Assembly (NCBI GenBank): GCA_003500165.1
Contig: DNSZ01000131.1
Span: forward strand, 956-23,472
Source: Paracoccaceae bacterium
GTDB taxonomy: Bacteria; Pseudomonadota; Alphaproteobacteria; Rhodobacterales; Rhodobacteraceae
DNA length: 22,517 bases
Direction of reading: 5' to 3'
Shown here: positions 6,214 through 15,233 of the stretch, piece after piece
Position numbering within the stretch: the first letter of the stretch is position 1
How the letters are laid out: every line of letters starts with the position of its first letter
The notes under the pieces: model-generated
Database searches by the model: none
Seen by the model: the letters and a program-made list of their open reading frames with translations, nothing else
Told to the model about the DNA's origin: nothing
Translations under genes and position numbers: made by a program

Positions 6214-7576
6214 CGGAAACCTGCAACATGCGCTGCACCTCGGGGACATCGTCAGCCATGGCGAACAGGACGACGATGTCGCCCTCCTCGATCCGGGTCG
6301 ATGCGGTCGGGCGCACGAACTTCCCGCGCCGCCGGATTGCGCCGATCATCACCCCCTCGGGCAGGTCGCTGTCGCGGATCGTCTGGCCGGCGAGCGGCGA
6401 GGTCGACAGCACCTGCGCCTCGATCACCTCGGCCTCGGCGTCGCCGACCGAATAGATCGCCCGCACCCGCCCCTGCCGGATATGCCGCAGGATCGACGAC
6501 ACGGTGGTGGCGCGCGGGTTTATATGCGCGTCCAGGTGCAGGGGCTCCATCAGCGCGGTCAGGCTTGGATCGTTGATCAGCGCAATGGCAAAGGCACAGC
6601 CGGCGGTCTTGGCGCGGACCGCCGCCAGCAGGTTGGTCTTGTCGTCGGCGGTCACCGTCAGGATGGCATCGGCCCGCTCCACCGCCGCCTCTTCCAGCAA
6701 CTCCATGTCGAGCCCGTCGCCATGCAGCACGATCGTACGCTCCAGCGCGTCGGCGGCGCGTTCCGCCACGGCGCGGTCGCGCTCGATGATCTTCACCCGC
6801 ATCCGGCCCGGCCGCTGTTCCAGCTCGCGCGCGACGGCCAGCCCGACATGCCCGCCGCCGACGATGATGATACGCTCCTGCCGCTGCGTCGGCTTGCCGA
6901 AAATCTCCAGCGTCCGGCCGAAATCGCGGGTCAGGGTCAGCGCATAGATCTGATCGCCGGCATAAAGCTGATCCTCGGGCGACGGCGCGAACAGGGTCTG
7001 CTCGCGCCTGACGCCGACGACCATGGCAAACAGGGTCGAGAACAACTCGGACAATTGTCGGAGCGGGGTGTTCAGGATAGGGCAGTCCGCGTCCAGAACG
7101 ATACCGATCAGCCGCACCTCGTCATCGAGAAAGCTCTCGGTGTCGAAGGTGGCCGGCGCCGCCAGCCTTTGCAACGCGGCATCGGCGACCTCGCGTTCGG
7201 GCGAGATGACCACGTCGATCGGCAGATGATCGCGGCGATAGAGGTCGGAATAGATCGCCGTAAGATAGCTTTGCGCGCGCAGCCGCGCGATCTTGCGCGG
7301 CACCGCAAAGATCGAATGCGCCACCTGGCAGGTCACCATGTTGACCTCGTCCGAATGGGTCGCGGCGATGACCATGTCGGCATCCCGCGCACCGGCGCGT
7401 TCCAGAACATCGGGATAGGAGGCAAAGCCCGCGATACCGGTGACGTCGAGCGTGTCGGCCGCGCGGCGCACCAGATCGGGGTCGGAATCGATCACGGTGA
7501 CGTCGTTGTTTTCCCCCGACAGATGGCGCGCAATCTGCCAGCCGACCTGGCCCGCGCCGCAGATGATCACCTTCAT
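6200..7576 (-). CDS. trkA: Trk potassium uptake regulatory subunit TrkA
   Basis: 458 residues, the same length as the classical TrkA. Two RCK units are visible, each beginning with a dinucleotide-binding glycine motif: MKVIICGAGQVGWQIA at the start and IIIVGGGHVGLAVA near residue 230. Each is followed by a TrkA-C-like segment. TrkA is a cytoplasmic ring protein that binds NAD(H)/ATP and gates TrkH. I chose ATG 7576 over the GTG six bases upstream because GGAG sits 5 nt before it and MKVIICGAG is the family's usual N-terminus. trkA is followed by trkH with overlapping ends and preceded by ntrX on the same strand. Confidence 0.96.
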   Translation of the reverse strand: MKVIICGAGQVGWQIARHLSGENNDVTVIDSDPDLVRRAADTLDVTGIAGFASYPDVLERAGARDADMVIAATHSDEVNMVTCQVAHSIFAVPRKIARLRAQSYLTAIYSDLYRRDHLPIDVVISPEREVADAALQRLAAPATFDTESFLDDEVRLIGIVLDADCPILNTPLRQLSELFSTLFAMVVGVRREQTLFAPSPEDQLYAGDQIYALTLTRDFGRTLEIFGKPTQRQERIIIVGGGHVGLAVARELEQRPGRMRVKIIERDRAVAERAADALERTIVLHGDGLDMELLEEAAVERADAILTVTADDKTNLLAAVRAKTAGCAFAIALINDPSLTALMEPLHLDAHINPRATTVSSILRHIRQGRVRAIYSVGDAEAEVIEAQVLSTSPLAGQTIRDSDLPEGVMIGAIRRRGKFVRPTASTRIEEGDIVVLFAMADDVPEVQRMLQVSVDFF

Positions 7577-7679
7577 GGCCACTCCGCCGGTCTTCTTGAT
7601 CCCCGACCAAGCCGGCGACCGGCCGGAAAGTCAATGCATTCGGGGCGCCGGCCGGGTCGGACCCGCCGCGCGCGCCGCG

Positions 7680-9092
7680 TCAATCGGCGGGGTCCGGCGC
7701 CGTCGGTTCGCCGGCCCGCGCGCCCCGCGGCCCGGTGACGACGTTGAGCGATTTGAGCTTGCGATGCAGCGCCGAACGCTCCATGCCGACGAAGCTTGCC
7801 GTGCGGCTGATATTGCCGCCGAAGCGGTTGACCTGGGCCAGCAGATATTCGCGTTCGAAAAGCTCGCGCGCGTCGCGCAGCGGCAGGGTGGCGACCGCGG
7901 TGGGGATCGCGAAACCGCCCGTGCCGCTGTGTGGGGCTGCCTCGCCCGGCACCTCGTCGGGGCCAATGGGGCCGGTCCCCTCGCCCATGATCAGGACGCG
8001 TTCCATCACATTGCGCAGCTGGCGCAGATTGCCCGTCCAGCGCATGGTCTGCAGCATCGCCGCGGCGTCGTCGCTCAGCTCGCGGGCGGGCAAGCCATGC
8101 GCCTCGTGCAGCTCGACCAGGAAATGCCGGGCCAGCAGGGGAATGTCCTCGCGCCGTTCATCAAGCGCCGGCACCGCGATCGGCACCACGTTGAGACGGT
8201 GATAAAGCTCTTCGCGGAACTGCCCGCGGGCGATCGCATCCTTCAGATCGCGGGTCGTCGACGACACCACCCGCAGATTGACGCGCACGCTGTCCGAACC
8301 GCCAACCCGGCGGAATTGCTGGTCGATCAGGACCCGCAACAGTTTGGACTGGGTGCCGACCGGCATGTCGGCGACCTCGTCGAAGTAGATCACGCCGTCA
8401 TGGGCCTGTTCGAGCAGCCCCGATTCCACCCCGCGATCGGGGGTTTCGCGGCCGAACAGCACCTCTTCCATGCGACCCGGTTCGATCGTCGCGCAGGGCA
8501 CGGTCACAAAGGGCGCGGCCGCGCGCGGCGATTGCATGTGGATGTAGCGCGCGGCGACATCCTTGCCGGCGCCGTTCGGCCCCGACAGCATCACCCGGGC
8601 ATTCGACTGGGTCACCTTGTCGAGTTGCGCCCGAAGCTGGCGAAACGCCGCCGCCTCGCCGACCATTTCGGCCATGCCGCGTTCGCGCGATTTCAGCAAC
8701 AGGTTCTCGCGCCGCAACCGGGCGGCCTCGGTCGCGCGCTGGATCACCACCAGCAGCTGATCGATGTTGAACGGCTTTTCGATGAAGTCATAGGCGCCCT
8801 GCTTGATCGCGGCGACCGCGATCTCGATATTGCCGTGGCCGGAAATGATCACCACCGGAATCTCGGGGTTGTCGCGGCGCACCGTCTCGAGGATCTCGAT
8901 CCCGTCGAGGCGGCTGCCCTTGAGCCAGATATCCAGGATCACCAGCGCCGGCGGGTTGGCGTTGATCTCGGCCAGACAGCTATCGGCATCGGCCGACAAC
9001 CGGACCCGAAAGCCCTCGTCGCGCAGGATATCCCCGATCAGTTCGCGGATATCCGGTTCGTCGTCGACGACCAGTATGTCCCCCGTCATCAT
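7680..9092 (-). CDS. ntrX: Nitrogen response regulator NtrX
   Basis: 470 residues. The receiver domain has the acidic cluster VVDDE at the start, phosphoacceptor Asp54 (VILDIWLKGS) and Lys in IEKPF. The central AAA+ domain has Walker A GPNGAGKD and Walker B VIYFDEVADM. The C-terminal Fis-type helix-turn-helix includes GGNISRTASFVGMERSALH. The sigma-54 contact motif GAFTGA is absent from the AAA+ loop (the region reads FGRETPDRGVESGLLE). NtrX works with the membrane kinase NtrY in nitrogen and redox control. The ATG at 9092 overlaps the ntrY stop as ATGA; the next ATG (9089) has better spacing from GGGAGG. Confidence 0.95.
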   Translation of the reverse strand: MMTGDILVVDDEPDIRELIGDILRDEGFRVRLSADADSCLAEINANPPALVILDIWLKGSRLDGIEILETVRRDNPEIPVVIISGHGNIEIAVAAIKQGAYDFIEKPFNIDQLLVVIQRATEAARLRRENLLLKSRERGMAEMVGEAAAFRQLRAQLDKVTQSNARVMLSGPNGAGKDVAARYIHMQSPRAAAPFVTVPCATIEPGRMEEVLFGRETPDRGVESGLLEQAHDGVIYFDEVADMPVGTQSKLLRVLIDQQFRRVGGSDSVRVNLRVVSSTTRDLKDAIARGQFREELYHRLNVVPIAVPALDERREDIPLLARHFLVELHEAHGLPARELSDDAAAMLQTMRWTGNLRQLRNVMERVLIMGEGTGPIGPDEVPGEAAPHSGTGGFAIPTAVATLPLRDARELFEREYLLAQVNRFGGNISRTASFVGMERSALHRKLKSLNVVTGPRGARAGEPTAPDPAD

Positions 9093-11359
9093 TCCCTCCC
9101 CCGTTCGGCGGTGTCGCGCCGACCCGACTCCCGGGCGAGCGGCAGGACGATGCGGGCCAGGGCGCCCGCATGGTTCTGCCCCTCGAACACCGGCGCATCG
9201 GTCAGGTCCAGCGTGCCGCCATGTTCCTCGATGATCTTCTTCACGATCGGCAGGCCCAGCCCGGTGCCCGATTCGCGCCGCGTGACATAGGGTTCGAACA
9301 GCCGGGCGCGATCGTCGGGCAGGCCGATGCCATTGTCGGCAACGGCGATCTCGGCCCTGCCGTCCCGCACCGCCAGTGTCACGCGGATTTCCGGATCGGT
9401 CAGGTCGCCGGTCTCCGCCTTGTAGGTCTCGATGGCTTCGCCGGCATTCTTGATCAGGTTGATCAGCGCCTGCGAGATCATGGTCGCATCGATCTCGGCC
9501 ATCACGGGCGCGTCCGGCGCCTGCAGTTTCAGCTCCACACCCGGCAGCCCGGCGCGCTGCAACAGCACCGCATCGCGCAGGATGCGGCCCAGATCCTCGC
9601 TTCGGGGCTGCGGTGCCGGCATCCGCGCAAAGCGTGAGAACTCGTCGACGATCCGGCGCAGATCGTTGGTCTGGCGGATGATCACATCGGTATATTGCTC
9701 GAGCGATTCGTCGCCCTCTTCGGCCATCTTGCGGAACCGTCGCCGCAGCCGTTCCGCCGACAGCTGGATCGGTGTCAGCGGGTTCTTGATCTCATGCGCG
9801 ATCCGCCGCGCCACATCGCCCCAGGCGGCCATGCGCTGGGCCGAGACAAGGTCGGTGACATCGTCGAAGGCGACGACATAGCCTTCGAGCCCACCTTCGC
9901 CGCGCCGCGTCGCGATCCGGACCAGCAGGTTTTCCACCCGCGCACCACGGACCAGCTTGACCTCGGCCTGGGCAAAGCGGCGCCGCCCCGCGCGCAGGCT
10001 GGCGAACAGCGCGGCGAATTCCGGCACGGCCTCGGACAGGGCGGCGCCTTCGGGACCGTCTTCGGTGCCCAGAAGGGTCCGGGCCGAGCGGTTCATGAAG
10101 TCGATCCGCCCTTGCGCGTCGAGCCCGATCACCCCGGCGGTCACGCTTGACAGCACGCTGTCGAACAACCGGCGGCGGCGTTCGGTCTGACGATGGCTGT
10201 CCAGCAACTCGTCGCGCTGCGCCTTCAGCCGGCGTGTCATCTGGTTGAACACCTGGCCCAGCATCGCGATCTCGTCGTCGGATTGCGCCACCCGAACCTG
10301 CACCTCGAGATCGCCCGCGCCGACCCGTTCGGCGCCGCTGACAAGCCGGCCCACCGGCCGCGCCAGCCGTTCGGCGAACCACAGCCCCAGCCAGATCGCC
10401 GCCAGGATCAGGATCAGCGCAAACCCAAGATAGAGCAGCCCGAACTCGAACAACAGCCGCCCGCGCTCGGCCTCGAGCTGGCGATAGAGCCGCCCGGTCG
10501 CCTGGGTCTCGTCGACCAGTTGCAGGATGCTGCCATCGACCTCGCGCGAGACGTAAAGCAACCGGCCCGGCCAGCCCGGCAGCGCGGTCAGCGCCCGGAA
10601 CTCGTTGTTTTCCCAATCTTCCATGACGACCGTCTCGCCGGCCCGGGCACGGGCGATGGCCGCTGCCCCCGGCGGCTCGAAATCGAACAGATAGCTGCGA
10701 TCGCCGCGGGCGCGGATCTCGCCGGTGTCATCGATGACGAAGGCTTCGCGCAGGCCGCGCTGGACAAGCCCCTGTCCCTCGGCCAAGATTTCGCGCAGCT
10801 GGGCATCGTTGCGCATCGGCATCCGCCCCGTCAGCAGCCAGTCCCGCCCGATCTGCTCGATGAACCGGGCCAGGCCGTCGGCATCGGTGGTCAGGTCGTC
10901 GCGCTTCTCCCGTTCATAGGCCTCGGCGGCCTCGATCGAACTGCCGACAACGCGGCTGACCCGATCGGAAAACCATCCTTCCAGCCCGAAATTCAGCGTC
11001 AGCGCGGCGAGCGCGGCCACGATCACGGTCGGCACCAGGGCGATCACCGCAAATACCCCCGACAGCCGGATATGCAGCCGAGATCCGGCCGATTGCGCGC
11101 GCCGGTCGGCGATCATCTGGGCGACCCGGCGCAGCACCAGCGCCGCAATGGTCAGGACATAGGCAAGATCGGCGATCGCGATCAGCCGCAACGCGGGCGA
11201 GGTCGGCCCGGGATCGAACAGCCGAAGTGTCAGATAGGTTGCCAGCGCAAGGATCGGTCCCAGGATCACCAGGGCCATCGTCAGCACGGTCTGGGCCCGC
11301 CGGGTGCGCCGCCAACGGCTCAACCGGTCCCAGAACGGCTCGGCCCTCGCCTCCTCCAC
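9089..11359 (-). CDS. ntrY: Membrane sensor histidine kinase NtrY
   Basis: 756 residues from the chosen start. There are three N-terminal membrane helices (about 24-45, 57-76, 99-126), a long periplasmic region, and a further helix near 305-330 leading into HAMP (ARPVGRLVSGAERVGAGDLE). A PAS domain follows (SVTAGVIGLDAQGRIDFMN), then HisKA with the phosphorylated His at about 522 in ARRIAHEIKNPLTPI. The HATPase domain has VADNGIGLP and GTGLGLPIV. NtrY phosphorylates NtrX. GTG at 11359 is preferred because GCGGAGG lies 4 nt upstream; ATG 11410 would add 17 residues but has no Shine-Dalgarno. It overlaps ntrX by 4 bp. Confidence 0.95.
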   Translation of the reverse strand: MEEARAEPFWDRLSRWRRTRRAQTVLTMALVILGPILALATYLTLRLFDPGPTSPALRLIAIADLAYVLTIAALVLRRVAQMIADRRAQSAGSRLHIRLSGVFAVIALVPTVIVAALAALTLNFGLEGWFSDRVSRVVGSSIEAAEAYEREKRDDLTTDADGLARFIEQIGRDWLLTGRMPMRNDAQLREILAEGQGLVQRGLREAFVIDDTGEIRARGDRSYLFDFEPPGAAAIARARAGETVVMEDWENNEFRALTALPGWPGRLLYVSREVDGSILQLVDETQATGRLYRQLEAERGRLLFEFGLLYLGFALILILAAIWLGLWFAERLARPVGRLVSGAERVGAGDLEVQVRVAQSDDEIAMLGQVFNQMTRRLKAQRDELLDSHRQTERRRRLFDSVLSSVTAGVIGLDAQGRIDFMNRSARTLLGTEDGPEGAALSEAVPEFAALFASLRAGRRRFAQAEVKLVRGARVENLLVRIATRRGEGGLEGYVVAFDDVTDLVSAQRMAAWGDVARRIAHEIKNPLTPIQLSAERLRRRFRKMAEEGDESLEQYTDVIIRQTNDLRRIVDEFSRFARMPAPQPRSEDLGRILRDAVLLQRAGLPGVELKLQAPDAPVMAEIDATMISQALINLIKNAGEAIETYKAETGDLTDPEIRVTLAVRDGRAEIAVADNGIGLPDDRARLFEPYVTRRESGTGLGLPIVKKIIEEHGGTLDLTDAPVFEGQNHAGALARIVLPLARESGRRDTAERGRE

Positions 11360-11423
11360 GCCGCCTCCGCAATACGCAGCCGCTCTGGAACGGCGTTGTT
11401 CACAGAGCATCACTGTTGCCAGT

Positions 11424-12800
11424 TTACATCAGTTTGCGGTAGCGTGTCACGCGAATTCCCAGATCGGTGATCTTCTTGCGCAGCGTGTTCCGGTTGATTC
11501 CCAGCAGTTCGGCACAGCGCGCCTGATTGCCGCCGGTGGCATCGAGCGCGATCTCGATCAGCGGCGTCTCGACCTCGCGCAGCACCCGGGCGTAAAGCCC
11601 CGGCGGCGGCAGCGCCCCGCCATGCAGATCGAAATAGCGCTTCAGATGCGCCGCGACCGAGCCCGACAGCCGATCGGTCTCGCCGGTCAGGTCGGCGGGG
11701 TCCTGGGCGGGCTGGCTGGCCAGCACCTGGCTGACCTCGGCCTCGGCGATCTCGGCCTCGGCGCCCGACAGCGCCAGCTGGCGCAGCGCGTTTTCAAGCT
11801 GGCGGACATTGCCGGGCCAGGAATAGCACCGCAACCGGTCCAGAGCGGCGCCGTTCAGATGGCGTTCGGTGCCCCCCTCACGCGCGATTCGGGCCAGAAA
11901 GTGCTCGGCCAGCGGCGCCACATCGTCGATCCGGTCGCGCAAGGGCGGCACCGCCACGGTCACGCCGCCAAGCCGGAAGAACAGGTCCTGGCGGAACGAC
12001 CCGTCGCCCAGCTTGTCGCCCAGCCGCGCCTGGCTGGTGGCCATCACCCGCGGCGCGGGCTCGCCGAAACTGTCCAGCATGCGGGCGACGCGGGCCTGCG
12101 CATCGGGTTCGAAATCGCCGATCTCGTCAAAGACCAGCGTGCCGCCGCGGGCCCGCGCGATGATGTTGCCGGGCCCGTCCACCCCTTCGAGATCGCGCGC
12201 CGTGGCGACCACAAAGGGCTGGTCGCGCAGATCCGAAAAATCGTGGATGACCCGCGCGATCAGGGATTTGCCGGTGCCGCTTTCGCCGGTGATCAGAACC
12301 GGCAAATCGGTGTTCAGCACCCGCGCCACGAGCCGGTAGAGCGTCTGCATCTCGGGTGTGCGGCCGACGATCGGCAAATCGTCGCCGACCGCGCCGGGCA
12401 CGCTGCGGGTGCCGGGGGCCGACGCGCCCAGGGTGCGCCGCTGGCGCAGCGCCCGCGCGGTGCGCTTCATCAGATCGGGCAGATCGAACGGCTTGGGCAG
12501 ATAGTCATAGGCCGCCGCCGCCTCGGCCTCGATCGCGGTGCGAATCGTGTTCTGGGCCGAGATCACGATCACCGGCAGATCGGGCCGCTCCTCGGCGATT
12601 TTCGGGATCGTCTCGAGCCCGTTGCCATCGGGCATCACGACATCCGAGATGATCAGGTCGCCCTTGCCCTCGCGCACCCAGCGCATCAGCGTGGTCAGCG
12701 ATGCGGTGGCGTGCACCCGGCATCCCGCCCGCGTCAGCGCCTGGGTCAGCACCGTCCGGATCGTGCGGTCATCATCGGCGACCAGAACCGTTCCGTCCAT
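11424..12800 (-). CDS. ntrC: Nitrogen regulator NtrC, Rhodobacter type without GAFTGA
   Basis: 458 residues. The receiver domain has phosphoacceptor Asp53 (ISDVVMPDGNG) and Lys103. The AAA+ domain has Walker A GESGTGKS (172-179) and Walker B GGTLVFDEIGD. The C-terminal Fis-type DNA-binding helices include GGNQARCAELLGINRNTLRKK. The GAFTGA loop that contacts sigma-54 is missing; the sequence goes from ATARDLEGVDGPGN straight to the Walker B region. Rhodobacter capsulatus NtrC has the same deletion and activates sigma-70 polymerase, so this protein probably does too. The start ATG 12800 shares one base with the ntrB stop (TGATG). It is phosphorylated by NtrB under nitrogen limitation. Confidence 0.96.
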   Translation of the reverse strand: MDGTVLVADDDRTIRTVLTQALTRAGCRVHATASLTTLMRWVREGKGDLIISDVVMPDGNGLETIPKIAEERPDLPVIVISAQNTIRTAIEAEAAAAYDYLPKPFDLPDLMKRTARALRQRRTLGASAPGTRSVPGAVGDDLPIVGRTPEMQTLYRLVARVLNTDLPVLITGESGTGKSLIARVIHDFSDLRDQPFVVATARDLEGVDGPGNIIARARGGTLVFDEIGDFEPDAQARVARMLDSFGEPAPRVMATSQARLGDKLGDGSFRQDLFFRLGGVTVAVPPLRDRIDDVAPLAEHFLARIAREGGTERHLNGAALDRLRCYSWPGNVRQLENALRQLALSGAEAEIAEAEVSQVLASQPAQDPADLTGETDRLSGSVAAHLKRYFDLHGGALPPPGLYARVLREVETPLIEIALDATGGNQARCAELLGINRNTLRKKITDLGIRVTRYRKLM

Positions 12801-13912
12801 CAATCGTCCTCCTTTTCGCGGGGGGCAACCGGCAGCGAAATCCGGATCGCCGTGCGCCCCGGTACCGATTCGGCCGATACCCAGCCTTCATGGGCGGCCA
12901 CGATCCGGGCGACCACCGCCAGACCCAGCCCGGTGCCGTTCTCCTTGCCCGACACGAACGGGTCGAAAACGTCGGCGGCGATTTCCGCCGGGATGCCCGG
13001 CCCGTTATCGACGATCTCGATCTGCAGGGGCAACGCCGCGGTTTGGCCGTCTGCCCGCCGCAACCGCAGCGACACATCGTAGAAGCTGCGCAGCGTGATC
13101 TCTCCCGGTCCGTCGCCCAGCGCCTCGGCAGCGTTCTTCAAGAGGTTCTGGATCGCCTGAAGCAGCTGGTCGGGATCGGCCCAGCTGGGCGGCAGCGACG
13201 GATCGTAATCCTCGTACAGCCGCAGATGCGCGGCAAAGCCCAGCTGGGCCGAGCGCCGCGCGCGGTCGAGCACGTCGTGAACATTCACCGCCCGGCGCTG
13301 CGGCGGCGGCAGATTGCCGAACTCCTCGACCCGCTCCAGCAGGCTCAGGATGCGTCGGGTCTCCTCGACGATCAGACCGGTCATCTCGCGCTCTTCGCCA
13401 CCGAGCCCCATCGACAGCAATTGCGCCGCGCCGGTGATCCCGGCCAGCGGGTTCTTGATCTCATGGGCAAGCATCTGCGCCATGCCGACGGCCGATTGGG
13501 CGGCCTGGGTGGCGCCGGTGCGGTGCCGCAGCCGCCCGCCCAGGGCGCGTGGCTCCATCACGATCAGGATATCGCCGCTGCTTTCGGACAATGGTGCGAT
13601 GTGGATGTTGGCGCTTTGCGGGGCGCGCTCGCCGGTGCCGACGGCGATTTCGTGCAGCGACAGCTCCGCATGACCGGCCCGGATGCGTTCCAGCGCGGTC
13701 TCGATCGGGGCGTCGGCATGGATGCGGTCCCAGACCGGCTGGCCGGCCAGCGCCCGGGCCGAGCCGTTCAGATAGGCCTCGGCGGCGGGGTTGACCGCGC
13801 GGATGCGATCGGCCGCATCGACCACCACCGCCGGCAGCGGCAGTGCGGCCCACAGCGCCTCGGCTTGGGGCGGCGGCAGGGCAGCAGCGGGCGTCTTGCG
13901 GCTTGGTGGCAT
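12800..13912 (-). CDS. ntrB: Nitrogen sensor kinase/phosphatase NtrB
   Basis: 370 residues, soluble. An N-terminal PAS-like domain (about 20-120, with VVVDAADRIRAVNPAAEAYL) precedes HisKA with His150 in AQMLAHEIKNPLAGI. The HATPase domain has the N box QAIQNLLKNAAEAL, G1 VDNGPGIP and G2 ENGTGLGLAVV. NtrB phosphorylates or dephosphorylates NtrC according to nitrogen status signalled by PII. It is the first gene of the minus-strand cluster here, 169 bp from divergent ispDF. In R. capsulatus dusB/nifR3 precedes ntrB in the operon, but it is absent from this junction. Confidence 0.96.
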   Translation of the reverse strand: MPPSRKTPAAALPPPQAEALWAALPLPAVVVDAADRIRAVNPAAEAYLNGSARALAGQPVWDRIHADAPIETALERIRAGHAELSLHEIAVGTGERAPQSANIHIAPLSESSGDILIVMEPRALGGRLRHRTGATQAAQSAVGMAQMLAHEIKNPLAGITGAAQLLSMGLGGEEREMTGLIVEETRRILSLLERVEEFGNLPPPQRRAVNVHDVLDRARRSAQLGFAAHLRLYEDYDPSLPPSWADPDQLLQAIQNLLKNAAEALGDGPGEITLRSFYDVSLRLRRADGQTAALPLQIEIVDNGPGIPAEIAADVFDPFVSGKENGTGLGLAVVARIVAAHEGWVSAESVPGRTAIRISLPVAPREKEDD

Positions 13913-13942
13913 GGCGAGTGCTGTGCGCCATTCCGGGGCCTT

Positions 13943-13960
13943 GGGCCAGCGTTCTGGCCC
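13943..13960. promoter_or_regulatory. Inverted repeat 30 bp upstream of ntrB
   Basis: GGGCCAG (13943-13949) and CTGGCCC (13954-13960) form a perfect 7-bp inverted repeat around CGTT. In the ntrB-ispDF intergenic region this could be a leader hairpin of the ntr transcript or an operator. No sigma-54 type promoter (GG-N10-GC with the right context) was found there. Confidence 0.3.
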
Positions 13961-14045
13961 TTTGTGGCGGCGCTTGTGCCGGTTTTCTGCTCAATTGCCC
14001 ATTTCTTGTGCGCACCGGCGATGCGTCATGCGCTCCGAATGCGCG

Positions 14046-14074
14046 TTTACACCCTGCCCGGGCTTGCCTAGATG
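14046..14074 (+). promoter_or_regulatory. Candidate promoter of ispDF, leaderless layout
   Basis: TTTACA (14046-14051), a 17-bp spacer and TAGATG (14069-14074), with 7 nt to the ispDF ATG at 14082 and no Shine-Dalgarno. A start at normal distance would make the message leaderless. Confidence 0.45.
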
Positions 14075-14081
14075 GGTCGCC

Positions 14082-15233
14082 ATGTCGGCACCTGGCGGGA
14101 CCATCGCGGCCCTCATCGTTGCCGCGGGCCGCGGGGTCCGCGCCGGCGGCGGTGTGCCCAAACAGTATCGCCCGCTGGGTGGCCGCGCGGTTCTGGCCCG
14201 CAGCGTGGCGGCCTTTGCCGATCATCCGCGGATCGGCCCGGTGCTGGTGGTCATCGGACCCGGCGACGGCCCGCTCTTTGCCGCCCATGTCGGCCGCCAT
14301 GTCGAAACCGTGCCGGGGGCAGAAAGCCGCGCCGGTTCGGTCCGCGCCGGCCTTGCCGCGCTGGCCGGGCGCGGTGTCGGGCGGGTGCTGATCCATGACG
14401 GGGCGCGGCCGCTGGTCAGTGCGGCACTCATCGACCGTGTCATCGACGCGCTGGAGGACGGCCCGGCCGCCGCACCGGCGCTGCCGGTCACCGATGCGCT
14501 GTGGCGCGGCGTCGAGGGCGAGGTGCTGGCAACCCAGCCGCGCGACGGGCTGTTTCGCGCCCAGACCCCGCAGGGCTTTCACTTCGAGGCGATCCGCGCG
14601 GGCCATGCGGCGCATGCGGCGGATGCTGCCGACGATGTTACCGTGGCGCGCGACGCCGGGCTTCGGGTGCGTATCGTCGCGGGCGACGAGGACAATCTGA
14701 AACTGACCGTGGCGGAGGATTTCATGCGGGCCGAGAAATTGCTGGGCGGGGCCCCCGACATCCGTGTCGGCACCGGCTATGACGTGCATGCGCTGGGGCC
14801 GGGCGATGGTATCGTGCTGTGCGGCGTGTCGGTCCCGCATGACGGCGCGCTGATCGGCCATTCCGATGCGGATGTGGCGATGCATGCGATCACCGACGCG
14901 CTTTATGGCGCGCTGGCCGAGGGCGATATCGGCCGGCACTTTCCGCCCAGCGACCCGCAATGGAAGGGCGCGGCGTCGGAGATCTTTCTGCGCCATGCCG
15001 GCGGACGGGCGGCCGAACGGGGCTATCGGATCGCCGCGATCGACTGCACGATCGTCTGCGAACGGCCCAGGATCGGCCCGCATGCCGCTGCGATGGCGGC
15101 CCGGATCGCGGATATCCTGGGGATCGCGCCGGGCCGAGTGGGGATCAAGGCCACGACCAGCGAAAGGCTGGGCTTTACCGGCCGGGGCGAGGGGATCGCG
15201 GCCCAGGCCACCGCGACGCTGATCGCGCCATGA
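14082..15233 (+). CDS. ispDF: Bifunctional IspD/IspF, MEP isoprenoid pathway
   Basis: 383 residues. The N-terminal IspD part (about 1-225) has the nucleotide-binding VAAGRGVRAGGGVPKQYR, HDGARPLV and TQTPQGF-like QTPQGFHF. It makes CDP-methylerythritol from MEP and CTP. The C-terminal IspF part (about 227-383) has GTGYDVHAL with metal ligands Asp234 and His236, and LIGHSDADV with His260. It forms the cyclic diphosphate. Fused IspDF enzymes are common in alphaproteobacteria. ATG 14082 was chosen over a longer upstream reading because the IspD fold begins just after it and the candidate promoter lies directly upstream. The stop overlaps pgpA as ATGA, opening a three-gene operon. Confidence 0.97.
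   Translation: MSAPGGTIAALIVAAGRGVRAGGGVPKQYRPLGGRAVLARSVAAFADHPRIGPVLVVIGPGDGPLFAAHVGRHVETVPGAESRAGSVRAGLAALAGRGVGRVLIHDGARPLVSAALIDRVIDALEDGPAAAPALPVTDALWRGVEGEVLATQPRDGLFRAQTPQGFHFEAIRAGHAAHAADAADDVTVARDAGLRVRIVAGDEDNLKLTVAEDFMRAEKLLGGAPDIRVGTGYDVHALGPGDGIVLCGVSVPHDGALIGHSDADVAMHAITDALYGALAEGDIGRHFPPSDPQWKGAASEIFLRHAGGRAAERGYRIAAIDCTIVCERPRIGPHAAAMAARIADILGIAPGRVGIKATTSERLGFTGRGEGIAAQATATLIAP

Noticed and set aside
4669..6576. A very long plus-strand open frame opposite trkH and trkA
   Set aside because: Its product is rich in Arg, Gln, Pro and Ala without domains and mirrors the codons of trkH/trkA. It is an antisense shadow caused by high GC at the third codon position.
13913..14081. 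Sigma-54 promoter for ntrB
   Set aside because: No convincing TGGCAC-N5-TTGC type element was found in the ntrB-ispDF gap.
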